Below are positions 43,083 through 52,154 of a DNA stretch of 64,000 bases, in pieces. The position numbers were made by a program, and so were the translations under genes. Within the stretch, counting starts at the first letter, position 1. The number at the start of each line of letters is the position of its first letter. The notes under the pieces are model-generated. The model searched no databases, had not been told where the DNA came from, and saw only the letters and a program-made list of their open reading frames with translations. Location: the NCBI RefSeq assembly GCF_016901225.1, contig NZ_JAFEUL010000006.1, forward strand, positions 62,001 through 126,000, read 5' to 3'. The stretch is from Actibacterium sp. 188UL27-1. GTDB taxonomy: Bacteria > Pseudomonadota > Alphaproteobacteria > Rhodobacterales > Rhodobacteraceae.

Positions 43083-44768
43083 CTACCGGGCGAACGGGGC
43101 GATGGGCGCCGGTGTCACGGTGATGGCGGGGTGCCACCGCGGCGGAACATGGGCCAAGGCATCGCGCAGCTTCATGTCCTGATCCGGCGTGGCGACTGTA
43201 CCGGAAACGGTCAAGCGATCGCCAGACAGCCGCACGACCCCATCGCGCAGGTGTGGCAACGCCGATTTGACGGCCTCCACGGCGACGGGCCATTCGGTTA
43301 GCGCGTCCCCGATCCGCGCGATCTGTACCGCACCGTCTGCCGGGCCGATCACCCCCGCCGCACTGGCTGGCACCTTGCCGCGTAAGCTGACAATGCCGCG
43401 CGTGACCTCGGCATGGAGGGCGAACGGCAAGCCATCATCGGCCAGCGTTATCTCGGCCATCACGGCAAAATCCTGTGGAATACGGGCCAGCAGGGCCTGC
43501 GCCCGGTCGGAATGGTCAGGGATCTGGGCGAGGCCCTTCAGGATCACCTGACTGGCACGGATCTCAACCTGTCCGTCCTCCAAGGCGGCCAGGGCCGACA
43601 CGCCAAACCGCACGGCATCGCGCCAGACCTGCTGATCAGGCCCGGTAAAGGAATGGATCACATTCTCCGCCTGCCCGCCCTCCGGCAGCCACGTGGCCAG
43701 GTCGCGCCGCGACACCGCCGCAGGCACCTTGCCCGCCACGCGCATCTCACCCGCCTGTTTCGAAAGACTCAAAAAAAAAGGCCGCCCATCGTCTTCGATC
43801 TCAAGGTTCAGTACCGCAAGAAACCCCTCCGGCAGAACGGCAAGCTCAGCCTCGGCCCGCGCGATATCTTCCGGCGTGGTGGCAAATCCAACCAACGACA
43901 GCTTTCCACCGGTCAGATCCAACTGCCCGCGCGACAAATAAGACAAGGCCCGCAATGCACTGACCAAAGCGCTGGCCCAGTCCCCGCTCTGGTCGGAAAT
44001 GGCCGCAATCGCGGGCGGTGTTCCCGCCAGCGCCCGGTTCAGGGTCTGCGCCACCCGCGCGGGACGCACGCCCTGGGGAAGCTTGCCGCCTTGCCAAACC
44101 GCACCAGCGGGCGTCACAGCGATGCGCGCGGCAAATGGCGTGCCATCATCCAACACGTCGATCTGGGCCGTGGCGACATAACCGTAAGGCAAAGCTGCCA
44201 GGACAGCCTGCGCCGCATGAACCTCCACCGGTGTGCGGGCAGTGCCTTCCACTGTGATGGTTCGGTCCGACATCTCGAACCGACCGGCCTCCAGATGCGC
44301 AAGCGCCGCGTGGCAATCCAGTACCGCCTGTTCCCAGTCGCCTTGCGGCGCACCGGCGGCCAGGGTCAAAGCGCCCGATTGTGCCAGACCGATCTGGTGG
44401 GCAATGCGCCGGCGCGCCGGTTCCGTAGGAACATGCCCCTGCCAGGTGATCCCCACCGCTGTCTTGGTGGCCGCGATGGTGAACGGATCCGCCGTGGGCA
44501 CAACCACCAGATCGGCCGAGGTCTGCCGATGGCCGGGCAAATCGGCCAATGCCTGCAGGATCCGCCGCTCTTCCGCCACGCCGTCGGCGATACCTGTAAC
44601 CCGAATGTCGCGGCCCGTGACCTGGCCGGTCATGCCATGCACCGCGGTCAACAACACGCCATTGGCCTGCTGGGCCAACCGGTGCTGCACCACCGCCGCC
44701 TGACGAGGCCCCAGCCACAAGCCCAGTGTCAATAATCCGGCCGCAAAAACTGCAAGGCCAAGAGACAT
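43083..44768 (-). CDS. BON-like repeat protein, membrane anchored
   Basis: A 561-residue protein with an N-terminal membrane helix (LGLAVFAAGLLTLGLWLG) and four to five repeats of about 110-120 residues. Each repeat alternates a strand motif (QLDLTGGKLSLVGFATTP; QVEIRASQVILKGLAQIP; VRLSGDRLTVSGTVATP) with a helix and LP-G-F. These resemble the BON-like repeats that precede an OmpA domain in Roseobacter proteins, but here the protein ends without the peptidoglycan-binding OmpA domain. Likely faces the periplasm. I start at ATG 44768; a GTG four codons upstream is possible. Confidence 0.65.
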   Translation of the reverse strand: MSLGLAVFAAGLLTLGLWLGPRQAAVVQHRLAQQANGVLLTAVHGMTGQVTGRDIRVTGIADGVAEERRILQALADLPGHRQTSADLVVVPTADPFTIAATKTAVGITWQGHVPTEPARRRIAHQIGLAQSGALTLAAGAPQGDWEQAVLDCHAALAHLEAGRFEMSDRTITVEGTARTPVEVHAAQAVLAALPYGYVATAQIDVLDDGTPFAARIAVTPAGAVWQGGKLPQGVRPARVAQTLNRALAGTPPAIAAISDQSGDWASALVSALRALSYLSRGQLDLTGGKLSLVGFATTPEDIARAEAELAVLPEGFLAVLNLEIEDDGRPFFLSLSKQAGEMRVAGKVPAAVSRRDLATWLPEGGQAENVIHSFTGPDQQVWRDAVRFGVSALAALEDGQVEIRASQVILKGLAQIPDHSDRAQALLARIPQDFAVMAEITLADDGLPFALHAEVTRGIVSLRGKVPASAAGVIGPADGAVQIARIGDALTEWPVAVEAVKSALPHLRDGVVRLSGDRLTVSGTVATPDQDMKLRDALAHVPPRWHPAITVTPAPIAPFAR

Positions 44769-44863
44769 GCGTAATTCCACGGGACGTCCCGTCCTGAAAA
44801 TCCTAGCCAAACCTGCACGTCAACAGGGCAGGAAGGCAAGAGGTTAACAGATCGGGTCAGGCG

Positions 44864-45724
44864 TCAGACAGCGACCTTGCGGCTTTCATCCAGGTAGATT
44901 TCGCGCAGCCGCTTGGCCACGGATCCTGGCACGCCATCGCCCACCGGTTCGCCGTCAATCTCAACGACCGGCATGACAAAGGTCGAAGCAGAGGTGATGA
45001 ACGCCTCATCGGCCTCCTGCGCCTCGGCAATGGTAAAGCTGCGCTCCTCGACCTGCATCTGCGCCTCGCGGGCAAAACGCAAAACAGCGGCGCGGGTGAT
45101 CCCGTGCAGGATCTCGGTCCCCAGATGACGGGTGATGATCTTGCCATCCTTGACGATATAAGCGTTGTTCGATGTGCCTTCGGTGACGGCACCGTCTTCG
45201 ACCATCCAGGCATCGTCACAGCCTGCCGCCTTGGCCATCATCTTGCCCATGCTCGGATAAAGCAGCTGCACCGTCTTGATGTCACGGCGGCCCCAGCGCT
45301 GATCGTCGATGCTGATCACCTTCATGCCCGTATCGGCCATCGGATTGTTCGCCAGACTTGGTTTGGACTGGGTAAACAGGATTAAGGTCGGCTTGGTATC
45401 CTTTGACGGATAAGCAAAATCCCGGTCTGTCGCCGCCCCGCGCGTGACCTGTAGATAGATCATCCCGTGGACCAGATCGTTGCGCCGCACCAGTTCGCGA
45501 TGGACCCCCAACAGGTCCTCACTGCTGATCGGTTCCGCCATGTCCAGCTCACCCAGGGATCGTTTCAACCGCTTGGCATGGCCGTCGAAATCGATCAACT
45601 TGCCGTCCAACACGCTGGTCACTTCGTAAACGCCATCGGCAAACAGAAAACCGCGATCAAAGACCGACACCGTCGCCTGTTCCTCTGGCAGATACTCTCC
45701 GTTCACATAGACGGTGCGGCTCAT
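44864..45724 (-). CDS. D-amino-acid transaminase-type enzyme (PLP class IV)
   Basis: A 286-residue fold-type IV aminotransferase. RRDIKTVQLLYPSMGKMMAK carries the PLP lysine and VTEGTSNNAYIV the cofactor-binding loop; the N-terminus MSRTVYVNGEYLPEEQATVS fits D-alanine/D-amino-acid transaminases. It would move amino groups between D-amino acids and 2-oxo acids. Branched-chain or aminodeoxychorismate lyase relatives are alternatives, but the D-glutamate genes just upstream (14-bp gap) support D-amino-acid use. Confidence 0.85.
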   Translation of the reverse strand: MSRTVYVNGEYLPEEQATVSVFDRGFLFADGVYEVTSVLDGKLIDFDGHAKRLKRSLGELDMAEPISSEDLLGVHRELVRRNDLVHGMIYLQVTRGAATDRDFAYPSKDTKPTLILFTQSKPSLANNPMADTGMKVISIDDQRWGRRDIKTVQLLYPSMGKMMAKAAGCDDAWMVEDGAVTEGTSNNAYIVKDGKIITRHLGTEILHGITRAAVLRFAREAQMQVEERSFTIAEAQEADEAFITSASTFVMPVVEIDGEPVGDGVPGSVAKRLREIYLDESRKVAV

Positions 45725-45738
45725 CTCAATTCTCCCGT

Positions 45739-46707
45739 TCAACCCCAAAGCGCCGGTTCCGGCGGATAGACGATACTTCCGTCATAGCGTAGCGGCGTGG
45801 CACGGTCCTCTGCCAGCAAAAGAGGTGCGTCAAGATCGACCACCGCCATGCCCTGCGCAGGCAGCATCCCCGGCGCCATGGCCAATGAACTGCCGACCAT
45901 GCACCCCATCATCAGGGTATAGCCCTCCGCCAAGGCGGCCTCTTTGACCGCCAGTGCTTCGGTGAGGCCGCCGGTCTTGTCCAACTTGATGTTCACCATG
46001 TCATATTTGCCCGCAACCTTGGCCAGCGAGGCGCGGTCGTGAAAGCTTTCATCGGCACAAACGGGCACGGGCCGCGCAATCTCCCGCAGCGCCTCATCCT
46101 CCGCCGCGGGCAAAGGCTGTTCGACCATGGTGACCCCCAGCCGCTGCAGATGTGGCACAAGATCGGAATAGACCTCCGCCGTCCAGCCTTCATTGGCGTC
46201 GACCACGATGGGAGGCTTGGGCGCACCGGCCCGCACCGCTTCAAGCCGCGCCAGATCATCCGGCGTGCCCAGCTTGATCTTAAGCATCGGCCGGTAAGCC
46301 TGCGCGGCGGCGGCGGCCTTCATCTGTTCCGGGCTTTCCAGCGACAGCGAATAGACCGTGGTCACGGGACCAGGTTCAGCCAGTCCTGCCAGGGCCCAGG
46401 CGGGCTTTCCAGCACGCTTGGCCTCCAGATCCCACAGGGCGCAATCAACAGCATTGCGCGCGGCACCGGGGGGCAGCATCTCTTGCAAGGCGATGCGATC
46501 AAACGGCGGCTCCAGCCCCTCGATCTGCGCGGTGACACTCTCCAGGCTCTCGCCATAGCGGGCATAAGGGACGCATTCCCCCTGACCCATATGGTCGCCA
46601 TCGCGGATCCGAACGGTCAGCACCTTGGCCTCCGTCCGACTGCCCCGCGCGATGGTAAAGACCTGGGCCAGCTTAAAGCTGTCGCTTGTGACGGTCAGTT
46701 CCATCAT
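45739..46707 (-). CDS. dgcA: N-acetyl-D-glutamate racemase / dipeptide epimerase-type enolase superfamily enzyme (DgcA)
   Basis: A 322-residue muconate-lactonizing-type enolase superfamily member, like L-Ala-D/L-Glu epimerase. LKIKLG holds the first catalytic lysine, VDANEGW, VEQPLP and CADES the metal ligands Asp, Glu, Asp, and NIKLDKTGG the second catalytic lysine. Next to DgcN it is best read as DgcA, which racemises N-acetyl-D-glutamate to the L form. Its ATG overlaps the dgcN stop (ATGA). Confidence 0.85.
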   Translation of the reverse strand: MMELTVTSDSFKLAQVFTIARGSRTEAKVLTVRIRDGDHMGQGECVPYARYGESLESVTAQIEGLEPPFDRIALQEMLPPGAARNAVDCALWDLEAKRAGKPAWALAGLAEPGPVTTVYSLSLESPEQMKAAAAAQAYRPMLKIKLGTPDDLARLEAVRAGAPKPPIVVDANEGWTAEVYSDLVPHLQRLGVTMVEQPLPAAEDEALREIARPVPVCADESFHDRASLAKVAGKYDMVNIKLDKTGGLTEALAVKEAALAEGYTLMMGCMVGSSLAMAPGMLPAQGMAVVDLDAPLLLAEDRATPLRYDGSIVYPPEPALWG

Positions 46708-47708
46708 CCCAACGCCACCAACGCATCAACCAACCGGTCCGATCCCTGGCGGAACGGATCAACCGTTGGCAGGCCCATCCGCCCCTCGATCTCTTCCAGA
46801 CACGCCATCGCCGCGTCTTCCTCCAGATGCTGGGTGTTGACCGAAATCCCAACTACCTGACAGGTCGGGTTCACGACCCGCGCCATCCGCAGGGAGACGT
46901 CGCGCAGATCTTCTAGGCTCGGCAGGCTGTAATCCGGCAGGCCGCGCATATGGGTCCGCGTCGGCTCGTGGCTCAGGATCAGCGCATCGGGTTGGCCACC
47001 ATGGACCAGGGCCAGCGTCACCCCGGAATAAGAGGCGTGGAACAGGCTCCCCTGCCCCTCGATCATGTCCCAGTGATCCGCGTCATTGTCAGGGGTCAGC
47101 CATTCGACGGCGCCGGCCATGAAATCCGCGACAACCGCATCCAGCGGCACACCGTCGCCGGTGATCAGGATGCCGGTCTGCCCCGTCGCCCGAAAGCTCG
47201 ACTTGATCCCGCGGGCCCGGGCATCGCGGTCCATCGCCATGGCCGTATACATCTTGCCCGCCGAACAATCCGTGCCCACGGCCAGGCACCTTTTGCCTGA
47301 CCGGCGCACGCCATTGGCGATCGGATACTGTACCTCCGGCACCCGCACATCATGCAGCGCGCATCCCGTGGCCTCCGCCACGGCGACCAGGTCAGCCTCA
47401 TCCCGCAACAGGTTGTGCAGCCCACTGGCCAGATCAAAGCCCAGATGCATCGCTTCCCGCAACACACCCTTCCAGTTTTCAGAGATCACGCCACCCCGGT
47501 TCGCCACCCCGATGACCAGCGTCCGGGCCCCCGCCGCCTTGGCCTCTTCCAGCGTCATATCCTGCAGTTTCACATCCGCACCACAGCCCGGCAGCCGGAA
47601 CTGCCCCACGGCATTCTCCGGGCGCCAATCCTTGATGCCCTGGGCGACCTTGGCCGCCAATTGGTCAGGGGCATCGCCCAAAAACAGCAGATAAGGTGTT
47701 TTTATCAT
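46704..47708 (-). CDS. dgcN: DgcN, D-glutamate N-acetyltransferase family (DUF1611)
   Basis: A 334-residue DUF1611 protein. CLAVGTDCSAGKMYTAMAMD is a P-loop-like segment and DADHWDMIEGQGSLFHASYS the conserved middle. In marine bacteria DgcN acetylates D-glutamate, which DgcA then racemises so it can be deacetylated to L-glutamate. First gene of dgcN-dgcA-transaminase; about 160 bp upstream separate it from accA. The dgc regulator was not seen in the window. Confidence 0.85.
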   Translation of the reverse strand: MIKTPYLLFLGDAPDQLAAKVAQGIKDWRPENAVGQFRLPGCGADVKLQDMTLEEAKAAGARTLVIGVANRGGVISENWKGVLREAMHLGFDLASGLHNLLRDEADLVAVAEATGCALHDVRVPEVQYPIANGVRRSGKRCLAVGTDCSAGKMYTAMAMDRDARARGIKSSFRATGQTGILITGDGVPLDAVVADFMAGAVEWLTPDNDADHWDMIEGQGSLFHASYSGVTLALVHGGQPDALILSHEPTRTHMRGLPDYSLPSLEDLRDVSLRMARVVNPTCQVVGISVNTQHLEEDAAMACLEEIEGRMGLPTVDPFRQGSDRLVDALVALG

Positions 47709-47869
47709 GGTGAAACTTTCAGTTGAGGCAAGGTCTTCACCCAGCGTCAGGGTCGGATCGCGCGCACCCTAGCCAGCCTATTCCCGGGCCATAGGGCCAG
47801 TTGCACGATATGTCTTAAGCCAGAGCGGGATCCGGCTAAACCCGCCCCCTGCCTTGCAAAACCCCATCG

Positions 47870-48829
47870 CTAAGCAGCCAGCCCCTGGCGGCCCATGCTC
47901 AGGAACTTGGTCCGGCGTTCTTCAACCAACTGCGCGCGGTCCTTGCCCTCCAACTCCCCAAGCATCGCCGAAATGCCGCGCCCCACACGGGCGATGACCT
48001 CGTCCCGGTGCCGCTGCGCACCACCCACGGGCTCACTCACGATCAGGTCGATGATGCCCAGATTGCGCAGGTCATCCGCAGTCAACCGCAACGCCTCCGC
48101 CGCCTCGCGCATCTTTTCGGCATCCTTCCACAGGATCGACGCACAACCCTCGGGGCTGATCACCGAATAAACCGAATGTTCCAGCATCGCCAACCGGTTG
48201 CCCGTCGCCAGGGCCACGGCCCCACCAGAGCCACCTTCGCCAATGATCACACTCACCAGGGGCACGCCGATCTGTAAACAAGTCTCTGTCGACCGCGCGA
48301 TCGCCTCCGATTGTCCGCGCTCCTCTGCGCCCTTGCCCGGATAGGCGCCGGGCGTGTCGACCAGGGTGATCACAGGCAGGTTGAACTTGTCGGCCATCTC
48401 CATCAGGCGGATCGCCTTGCGGTAACCCTCGGGCCGGGCCATGCCGAAATTGCGCATCAGCCGCGTATTGGTGTCATTGCCCTTCTCGTGGCCAATCACG
48501 ACGACAGGGCGGTCATTGAACCGCGCAAGCCCCCCCATGATCGCCAGATCCTCCCCAAAGGCGCGATCACCCGCAAGCGGCATGTATTCGGTAAACAATG
48601 CCTCGATGTAATCAGACGTATGGGGCCGGTCCGGGTGTCGTGCCACCAGACATTTCCGCCACGGGCTCAGCCCATCATACAGATCCGCCAGCAGCTCCAC
48701 CGCCTTCACATCCAACGCGGCGGCCTCATCCGTGACGTCCATCTCTTCATTTGACCGCGCCATGGCGCGCAATTCTTCCGCCTTGCCCTCGATCTCGGCC
48801 AGGGGTTTTTCAAAATCCAGATAGTTCAT
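47870..48829 (-). CDS. accA: Acetyl-CoA carboxylase carboxyltransferase subunit alpha
   Basis: Carboxyltransferase alpha subunit of the first step of fatty-acid synthesis; 319 residues, normal length. [20 protein letters not shown] is the usual N-terminus; [34 protein letters not shown] and [20 protein letters not shown] shape the CoA and oxyanion pocket. Stands alone; accD and accBC are not in the window. Confidence 0.97.
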   Translation of the reverse strand: MNYLDFEKPLAEIEGKAEELRAMARSNEEMDVTDEAAALDVKAVELLADLYDGLSPWRKCLVARHPDRPHTSDYIEALFTEYMPLAGDRAFGEDLAIMGGLARFNDRPVVVIGHEKGNDTNTRLMRNFGMARPEGYRKAIRLMEMADKFNLPVITLVDTPGAYPGKGAEERGQSEAIARSTETCLQIGVPLVSVIIGEGGSGGAVALATGNRLAMLEHSVYSVISPEGCASILWKDAEKMREAAEALRLTADDLRNLGIIDLIVSEPVGGAQRHRDEVIARVGRGISAMLGELEGKDRAQLVEERRTKFLSMGRQGLAA

Positions 48830-48892
48830 CGGCTGCCTTCCGCATTTTCATCCTATATGCCCACGGGCCTGATGCAGCGCAATGGGCCGCAT

Positions 48893-50053
48893 CTAGGGAA
48901 CCGGCCCGGCACTGCGCGCCCGCCCCCCGATGAGAATGGCCGGAAAAGAGGAGCGGTCTGCAAGGACGTAAATCCCCCCGGTCAGGCCATAAACGGCCGC
49001 AATCAACAGCAACAATTCCCACCCCCAGGGCCAGGGCACCTGCGCCAAAACGGCCAAGGTGATCAGCGTGATCGGAAAATGCAGCACATAAATCGGAAAG
49101 GTCGCCCGGCCCAGCGTGGTCAAGGCCCGGCCCGGACGGTTCAGATATCGCGCCGCCATCCCCAACGCCGTCAGCGACAGGCACCAGGCATTCACGCCCT
49201 TAACGGTGGCAGAGATCACGGGAACCGCACCATAGGCCGGTGCCAGACCCGCCGCTGCCCAGCCCCCTTCGGACAACGCGATGCCAAGCGCCGTGTTGCT
49301 GGCCAGGTATGTGACCAGGATACCCACATCGATGGCAAACCCGACCAATCCCGCCACAAGCAGCGCCCACCACCAGCGCGCCAGCCAGGCCAACACCGCC
49401 CCGTGCTGCGCGCCGATCAGGAACCCACTGGCAAAGATCCCCAGATACCAGGGAAACTGATACCCATCCCCCGCGATCGCGCTGGCATAGGGTTTGAATG
49501 CGACGGCAATCAGCGTCACGATACCGACAAGGGCCGCCACCATCAGAGGCGGCGACAGGTCCAACCGCTCCAACCGCGCCCGCAGGGCAAAAAGCGGCCA
49601 GCAGAGTATGGTGTAAATCGTCAGGTTGACCAGAAACCAGACATGCATAACCTGCCGCGGCTCTGGTGACAGCCACCAGTCTGTCAACGTGTCGGCAAAT
49701 CGCGCGGTCGGGTCGTTGGCCCAGGCAATCGCATGACCCGCGAACAGGTTCAGAACAAAGGTCGCAAACATTGCGGGCAGCACCAAATTCAGCACGCGCC
49801 GCCCGATGAAGCGCGCACCAAACCCGCGTGAGGTCGCGAAATACATCCCGATCCCCGCGATCAGGAACAGCGCGGGAAGCCGCCAGGTATGGCTAAAGTA
49901 AATCGCCAGCGACAACCCGTCGCCAGCCAGCCGGTCATTGGCAAAGCCATAGATCTCTGCCCCGAACGGCGCAAAGCCCACGGCGGCATGGTGCACAACC
50001 AGAATGCCAAAGAGGATGACACGCAGCCAATCCAGATCATACCGACGGGTCAT
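48893..50053 (-). CDS. Acyltransferase-3 family membrane protein (MdoC-like)
   Basis: A 386-residue integral membrane protein with about ten helices. LDWLRVILFGILVVHHAAVG, with its paired histidine, is the acyltransferase-3 signature; RLPALFLIAGIGMYFATSRG and YVLHFPITLITLAVLA follow. It resembles MdoC-like enzymes that succinylate or acylate glucans, but other acceptors are possible. I start at 50053 (MTRRYDLDWLRV); an upstream extension is atypical. Confidence 0.85.
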   Translation of the reverse strand: MTRRYDLDWLRVILFGILVVHHAAVGFAPFGAEIYGFANDRLAGDGLSLAIYFSHTWRLPALFLIAGIGMYFATSRGFGARFIGRRVLNLVLPAMFATFVLNLFAGHAIAWANDPTARFADTLTDWWLSPEPRQVMHVWFLVNLTIYTILCWPLFALRARLERLDLSPPLMVAALVGIVTLIAVAFKPYASAIAGDGYQFPWYLGIFASGFLIGAQHGAVLAWLARWWWALLVAGLVGFAIDVGILVTYLASNTALGIALSEGGWAAAGLAPAYGAVPVISATVKGVNAWCLSLTALGMAARYLNRPGRALTTLGRATFPIYVLHFPITLITLAVLAQVPWPWGWELLLLIAAVYGLTGGIYVLADRSSFPAILIGGRARSAGPVP

Positions 50054-50393
50054 CCAACCGCTCCTGCGCGAGATGGCGCAAGGGTATGCCACACCGCCGG
50101 AGGCACAATCGAAAATTCTGTCGCCGGACCACAAAAATGCAACTTCAGGGTGGATGACAGACGTTAACCCGCAACGATCTTAGACGCAGGTTACAGCGCC
50201 GAAACCGGGGATCACATGTATGGAATACATATCGATTGTGCATGGTTTCTGTATCGGTTTTTTCAGACCGTTTCAGCGCCTTAACCCGCTCTCTTCCCGA
50301 AACCCCGTTTTCCATGCATATGCAACCGCGCGCCGCATTAATGATTTCAGGTTGAAAGGCCGGTCGCAGGTCCCTCGTATCGCAAAGGTCCTG
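50054..50393. other. Gap between the acyltransferase gene and tRNA-Ser
   Basis: About 340 bases without a convincing gene. It holds the second copy of the 18-mer TGCATGGTTTCTGTATCG (50239-50256) and, nearby at 50306-50320, CCATGCATATGCAAC, which shares ATATGCATGG with the first copy's flank when read on the other strand. Otherwise I see nothing in it. Confidence 0.5.
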
Positions 50394-50483
50394 TGGCGGA
50401 GCGACAGGGATTCGAACCCTGGAGACGGTCTCCCGCCTACACACTTTCCAGGCGTGCGCCTTCGACCACTCGGCCACCGCTCC
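50394..50483 (-). tRNA. tRNA-Ser (GGA)
   Basis: Class II tRNA with a long variable arm. The acceptor stem GGAGCG pairs with CGCTCC, the anticodon loop CTGGAAA sits in a CACGC/GTGTG stem giving anticodon GGA, and GGTTCGAATCC is the T arm. CCA is encoded. No attachment-site-like duplication is seen next to it. Confidence 0.97.
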
Positions 50484-50544
50484 GTGACGGGCGGTGTAGC
50501 CCCAATCGGGCTGCGCTGGCAACCCTTTAAGCGCTTTGTTCGGG

Positions 50545-51369
50545 TCAGAAAACCCGGAACGACGCCACAAATGGCAAGTGGTCCGAGACCTCGTCGCGGA
50601 ACCTCTCCCGCCCCATGTCCAGCGTCCAATGCATCGGGAACAACAGCAAGGAGCCGCGAACATAATCGGTTGAAAACGTTCGGGAAACTGCAAAGCCATC
50701 CAACAGGTTCGCACGCCCTTTTTCCAGGATATGAGAAAACCGGTCCTGCAGATCCCAGCTTGACACGAAATCCATCACGTCATCACCGCCCAGCAGGTGG
50801 AAATTTGATACATCCTGTCCCGGTATCATGTTGAAATCCCCCATCAAAACCAGAGAACGGCGGCCCAGGGGCGGCGTGTCCCGCACCTCCGTCAGCCAGC
50901 GCCCGATCACGTCGCACTGGCTGTCACGGATCCTCTGCTCGGGTCGGTCGCGGCCCGACTTCAGATGAACACCCACGACAATGGCGTTCAACCCCCGGGC
51001 CTTCACATCCACCGCGATGGCCCGGCGCCCGCTGCTATAGGTCCCCTCGGATCCTTCGATAAATCGCGGATTGCCGACCTCGACCCCCGACTTGTGGAGA
51101 AAACCGATATGGAGCCCGCTTTCGGGTTGTTCGAGGATGGTGTGGTTATACGTGACCCCGTAATCCTCCCGGATCTTGCTGGCCAGCAGCTCGATATGGT
51201 TCAGGGGAGAAACCTCGACCAGGCATATGAATTCGGCATCCAAAAGCGCCAGACCTTCGGCTTGCCGCGCGGCCTTTGTGCTGTCGGGCCGGATCCCCTG
51301 ACCGTCCAGGGAAAATCCGGCAAGGTTCCAGACCGCAAACCGGATCGTGGCGTGATTGAAATCAGACAT
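50545..51369 (-). CDS. Endonuclease/exonuclease/phosphatase-family protein
   Basis: A 274-residue protein of the DNase I/synaptojanin-like fold. AEFICLVEVSPLNHIELLAS holds the metal-binding Glu, SLVLMGDFNMIPGQD the catalytic Asp-Phe-Asn motif, and VSDHLPFVASF the terminal Asp-His pair. It carries no signal peptide, so it is cytoplasmic; the substrate may be nucleic acid or a phosphoester. The stop is 61 bases past tRNA-Ser. Confidence 0.85.
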   Translation of the reverse strand: MSDFNHATIRFAVWNLAGFSLDGQGIRPDSTKAARQAEGLALLDAEFICLVEVSPLNHIELLASKIREDYGVTYNHTILEQPESGLHIGFLHKSGVEVGNPRFIEGSEGTYSSGRRAIAVDVKARGLNAIVVGVHLKSGRDRPEQRIRDSQCDVIGRWLTEVRDTPPLGRRSLVLMGDFNMIPGQDVSNFHLLGGDDVMDFVSSWDLQDRFSHILEKGRANLLDGFAVSRTFSTDYVRGSLLLFPMHWTLDMGRERFRDEVSDHLPFVASFRVF

Positions 51370-51434
51370 AGACGATCTCCTGCTTCAATTAATTCAATGA
51401 TAGCAAGGGGATGTGACAGTTGTATATGCTGGAG

Positions 51435-52154
51435 TTACCCCACGAGGTGAAGGTTCACGCGGCGGTTTTCCCGCCCTTTTTTCTCCAACTTGCCTAGGCG
51501 GATCCGGCCAATCTCGGCCGTGCTGGCCACATGGGTGCCACCGCAGGGCTGCAGATCGACCTGGCTCTCCCCCGCCCCGATGCGTACCAGACGGACCCGG
51601 CCAGCCCCCATGGGCGGCTTCACAGACATCGTCTTGACCAGCCCCGGATTGGCCTCCAATTCGGCGTCAGAGATCCAGCTTTCGGTGACAGGCAGGTCCC
51701 GGTCGATCAACTCCTGCAAGGCGGCCTCCACCGCGCCCTTGTCCTCCAGCGGCTCGGGCATGTTGAAGTCCAACCGACCCTTTTCTGCCGTGATCGCCCC
51801 ACCGGAAACCGGCAGCGGGATGACGACCGACAGCAGGTGCAACGCCGTGTGGATCTTCATATGCGCATAGCGGCGATCCCAGTCCAGCGCCTGGCGCAGG
51901 TTGGTGCCAACAGCGGGCAAGGGCGCAGGTTCCGCAGGCACCAGAACAATCGTGTCGCTGTCGCCTTTCACGGTGGTCGCAATCTCGATCTGGCCGCCCT
52001 CCCAATGGAGGATACCACTATCGCCCGGCTGACCGCCGCCTTGGGGATAAAAGATCGCCGCTTCCAGGATTAGGCCACCTTCGGCCGTTTGGCCAATCAC
52101 CGTCCCCTCCCAGTCGCGCATATACGGATGTTCCAGAAACAGCTTTTGGGTCAT
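51435..52154 (-). CDS. Alanyl-tRNA editing protein AlaX
   Basis: A 239-residue free-standing editing domain related to AlaRS, which removes serine or glycine mischarged on tRNA-Ala. The zinc ligands are in HTALHLL and PCGGTHVAS, plus the PQGGGQPGDSG strand typical of the family N-terminus. Last gene of the trgA-trgB-cysK-mscS-alaX run; its ATG overlaps the mscS stop by ATGA. Confidence 0.92.
   Translation of the reverse strand: MTQKLFLEHPYMRDWEGTVIGQTAEGGLILEAAIFYPQGGGQPGDSGILHWEGGQIEIATTVKGDSDTIVLVPAEPAPLPAVGTNLRQALDWDRRYAHMKIHTALHLLSVVIPLPVSGGAITAEKGRLDFNMPEPLEDKGAVEAALQELIDRDLPVTESWISDAELEANPGLVKTMSVKPPMGAGRVRLVRIGAGESQVDLQPCGGTHVASTAEIGRIRLGKLEKKGRENRRVNLHLVG

Noticed and set aside
50394-50483. 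tRNA-Ser as an attachment site for an island
   Set aside because: Flanking genes are normal chromosome genes and no duplicated 3' end was seen.
50145-50714. Minus-strand frame of 189 codons over tRNA-Ser
   Set aside because: Runs through a tRNA gene and the gap beside it without coding bias.
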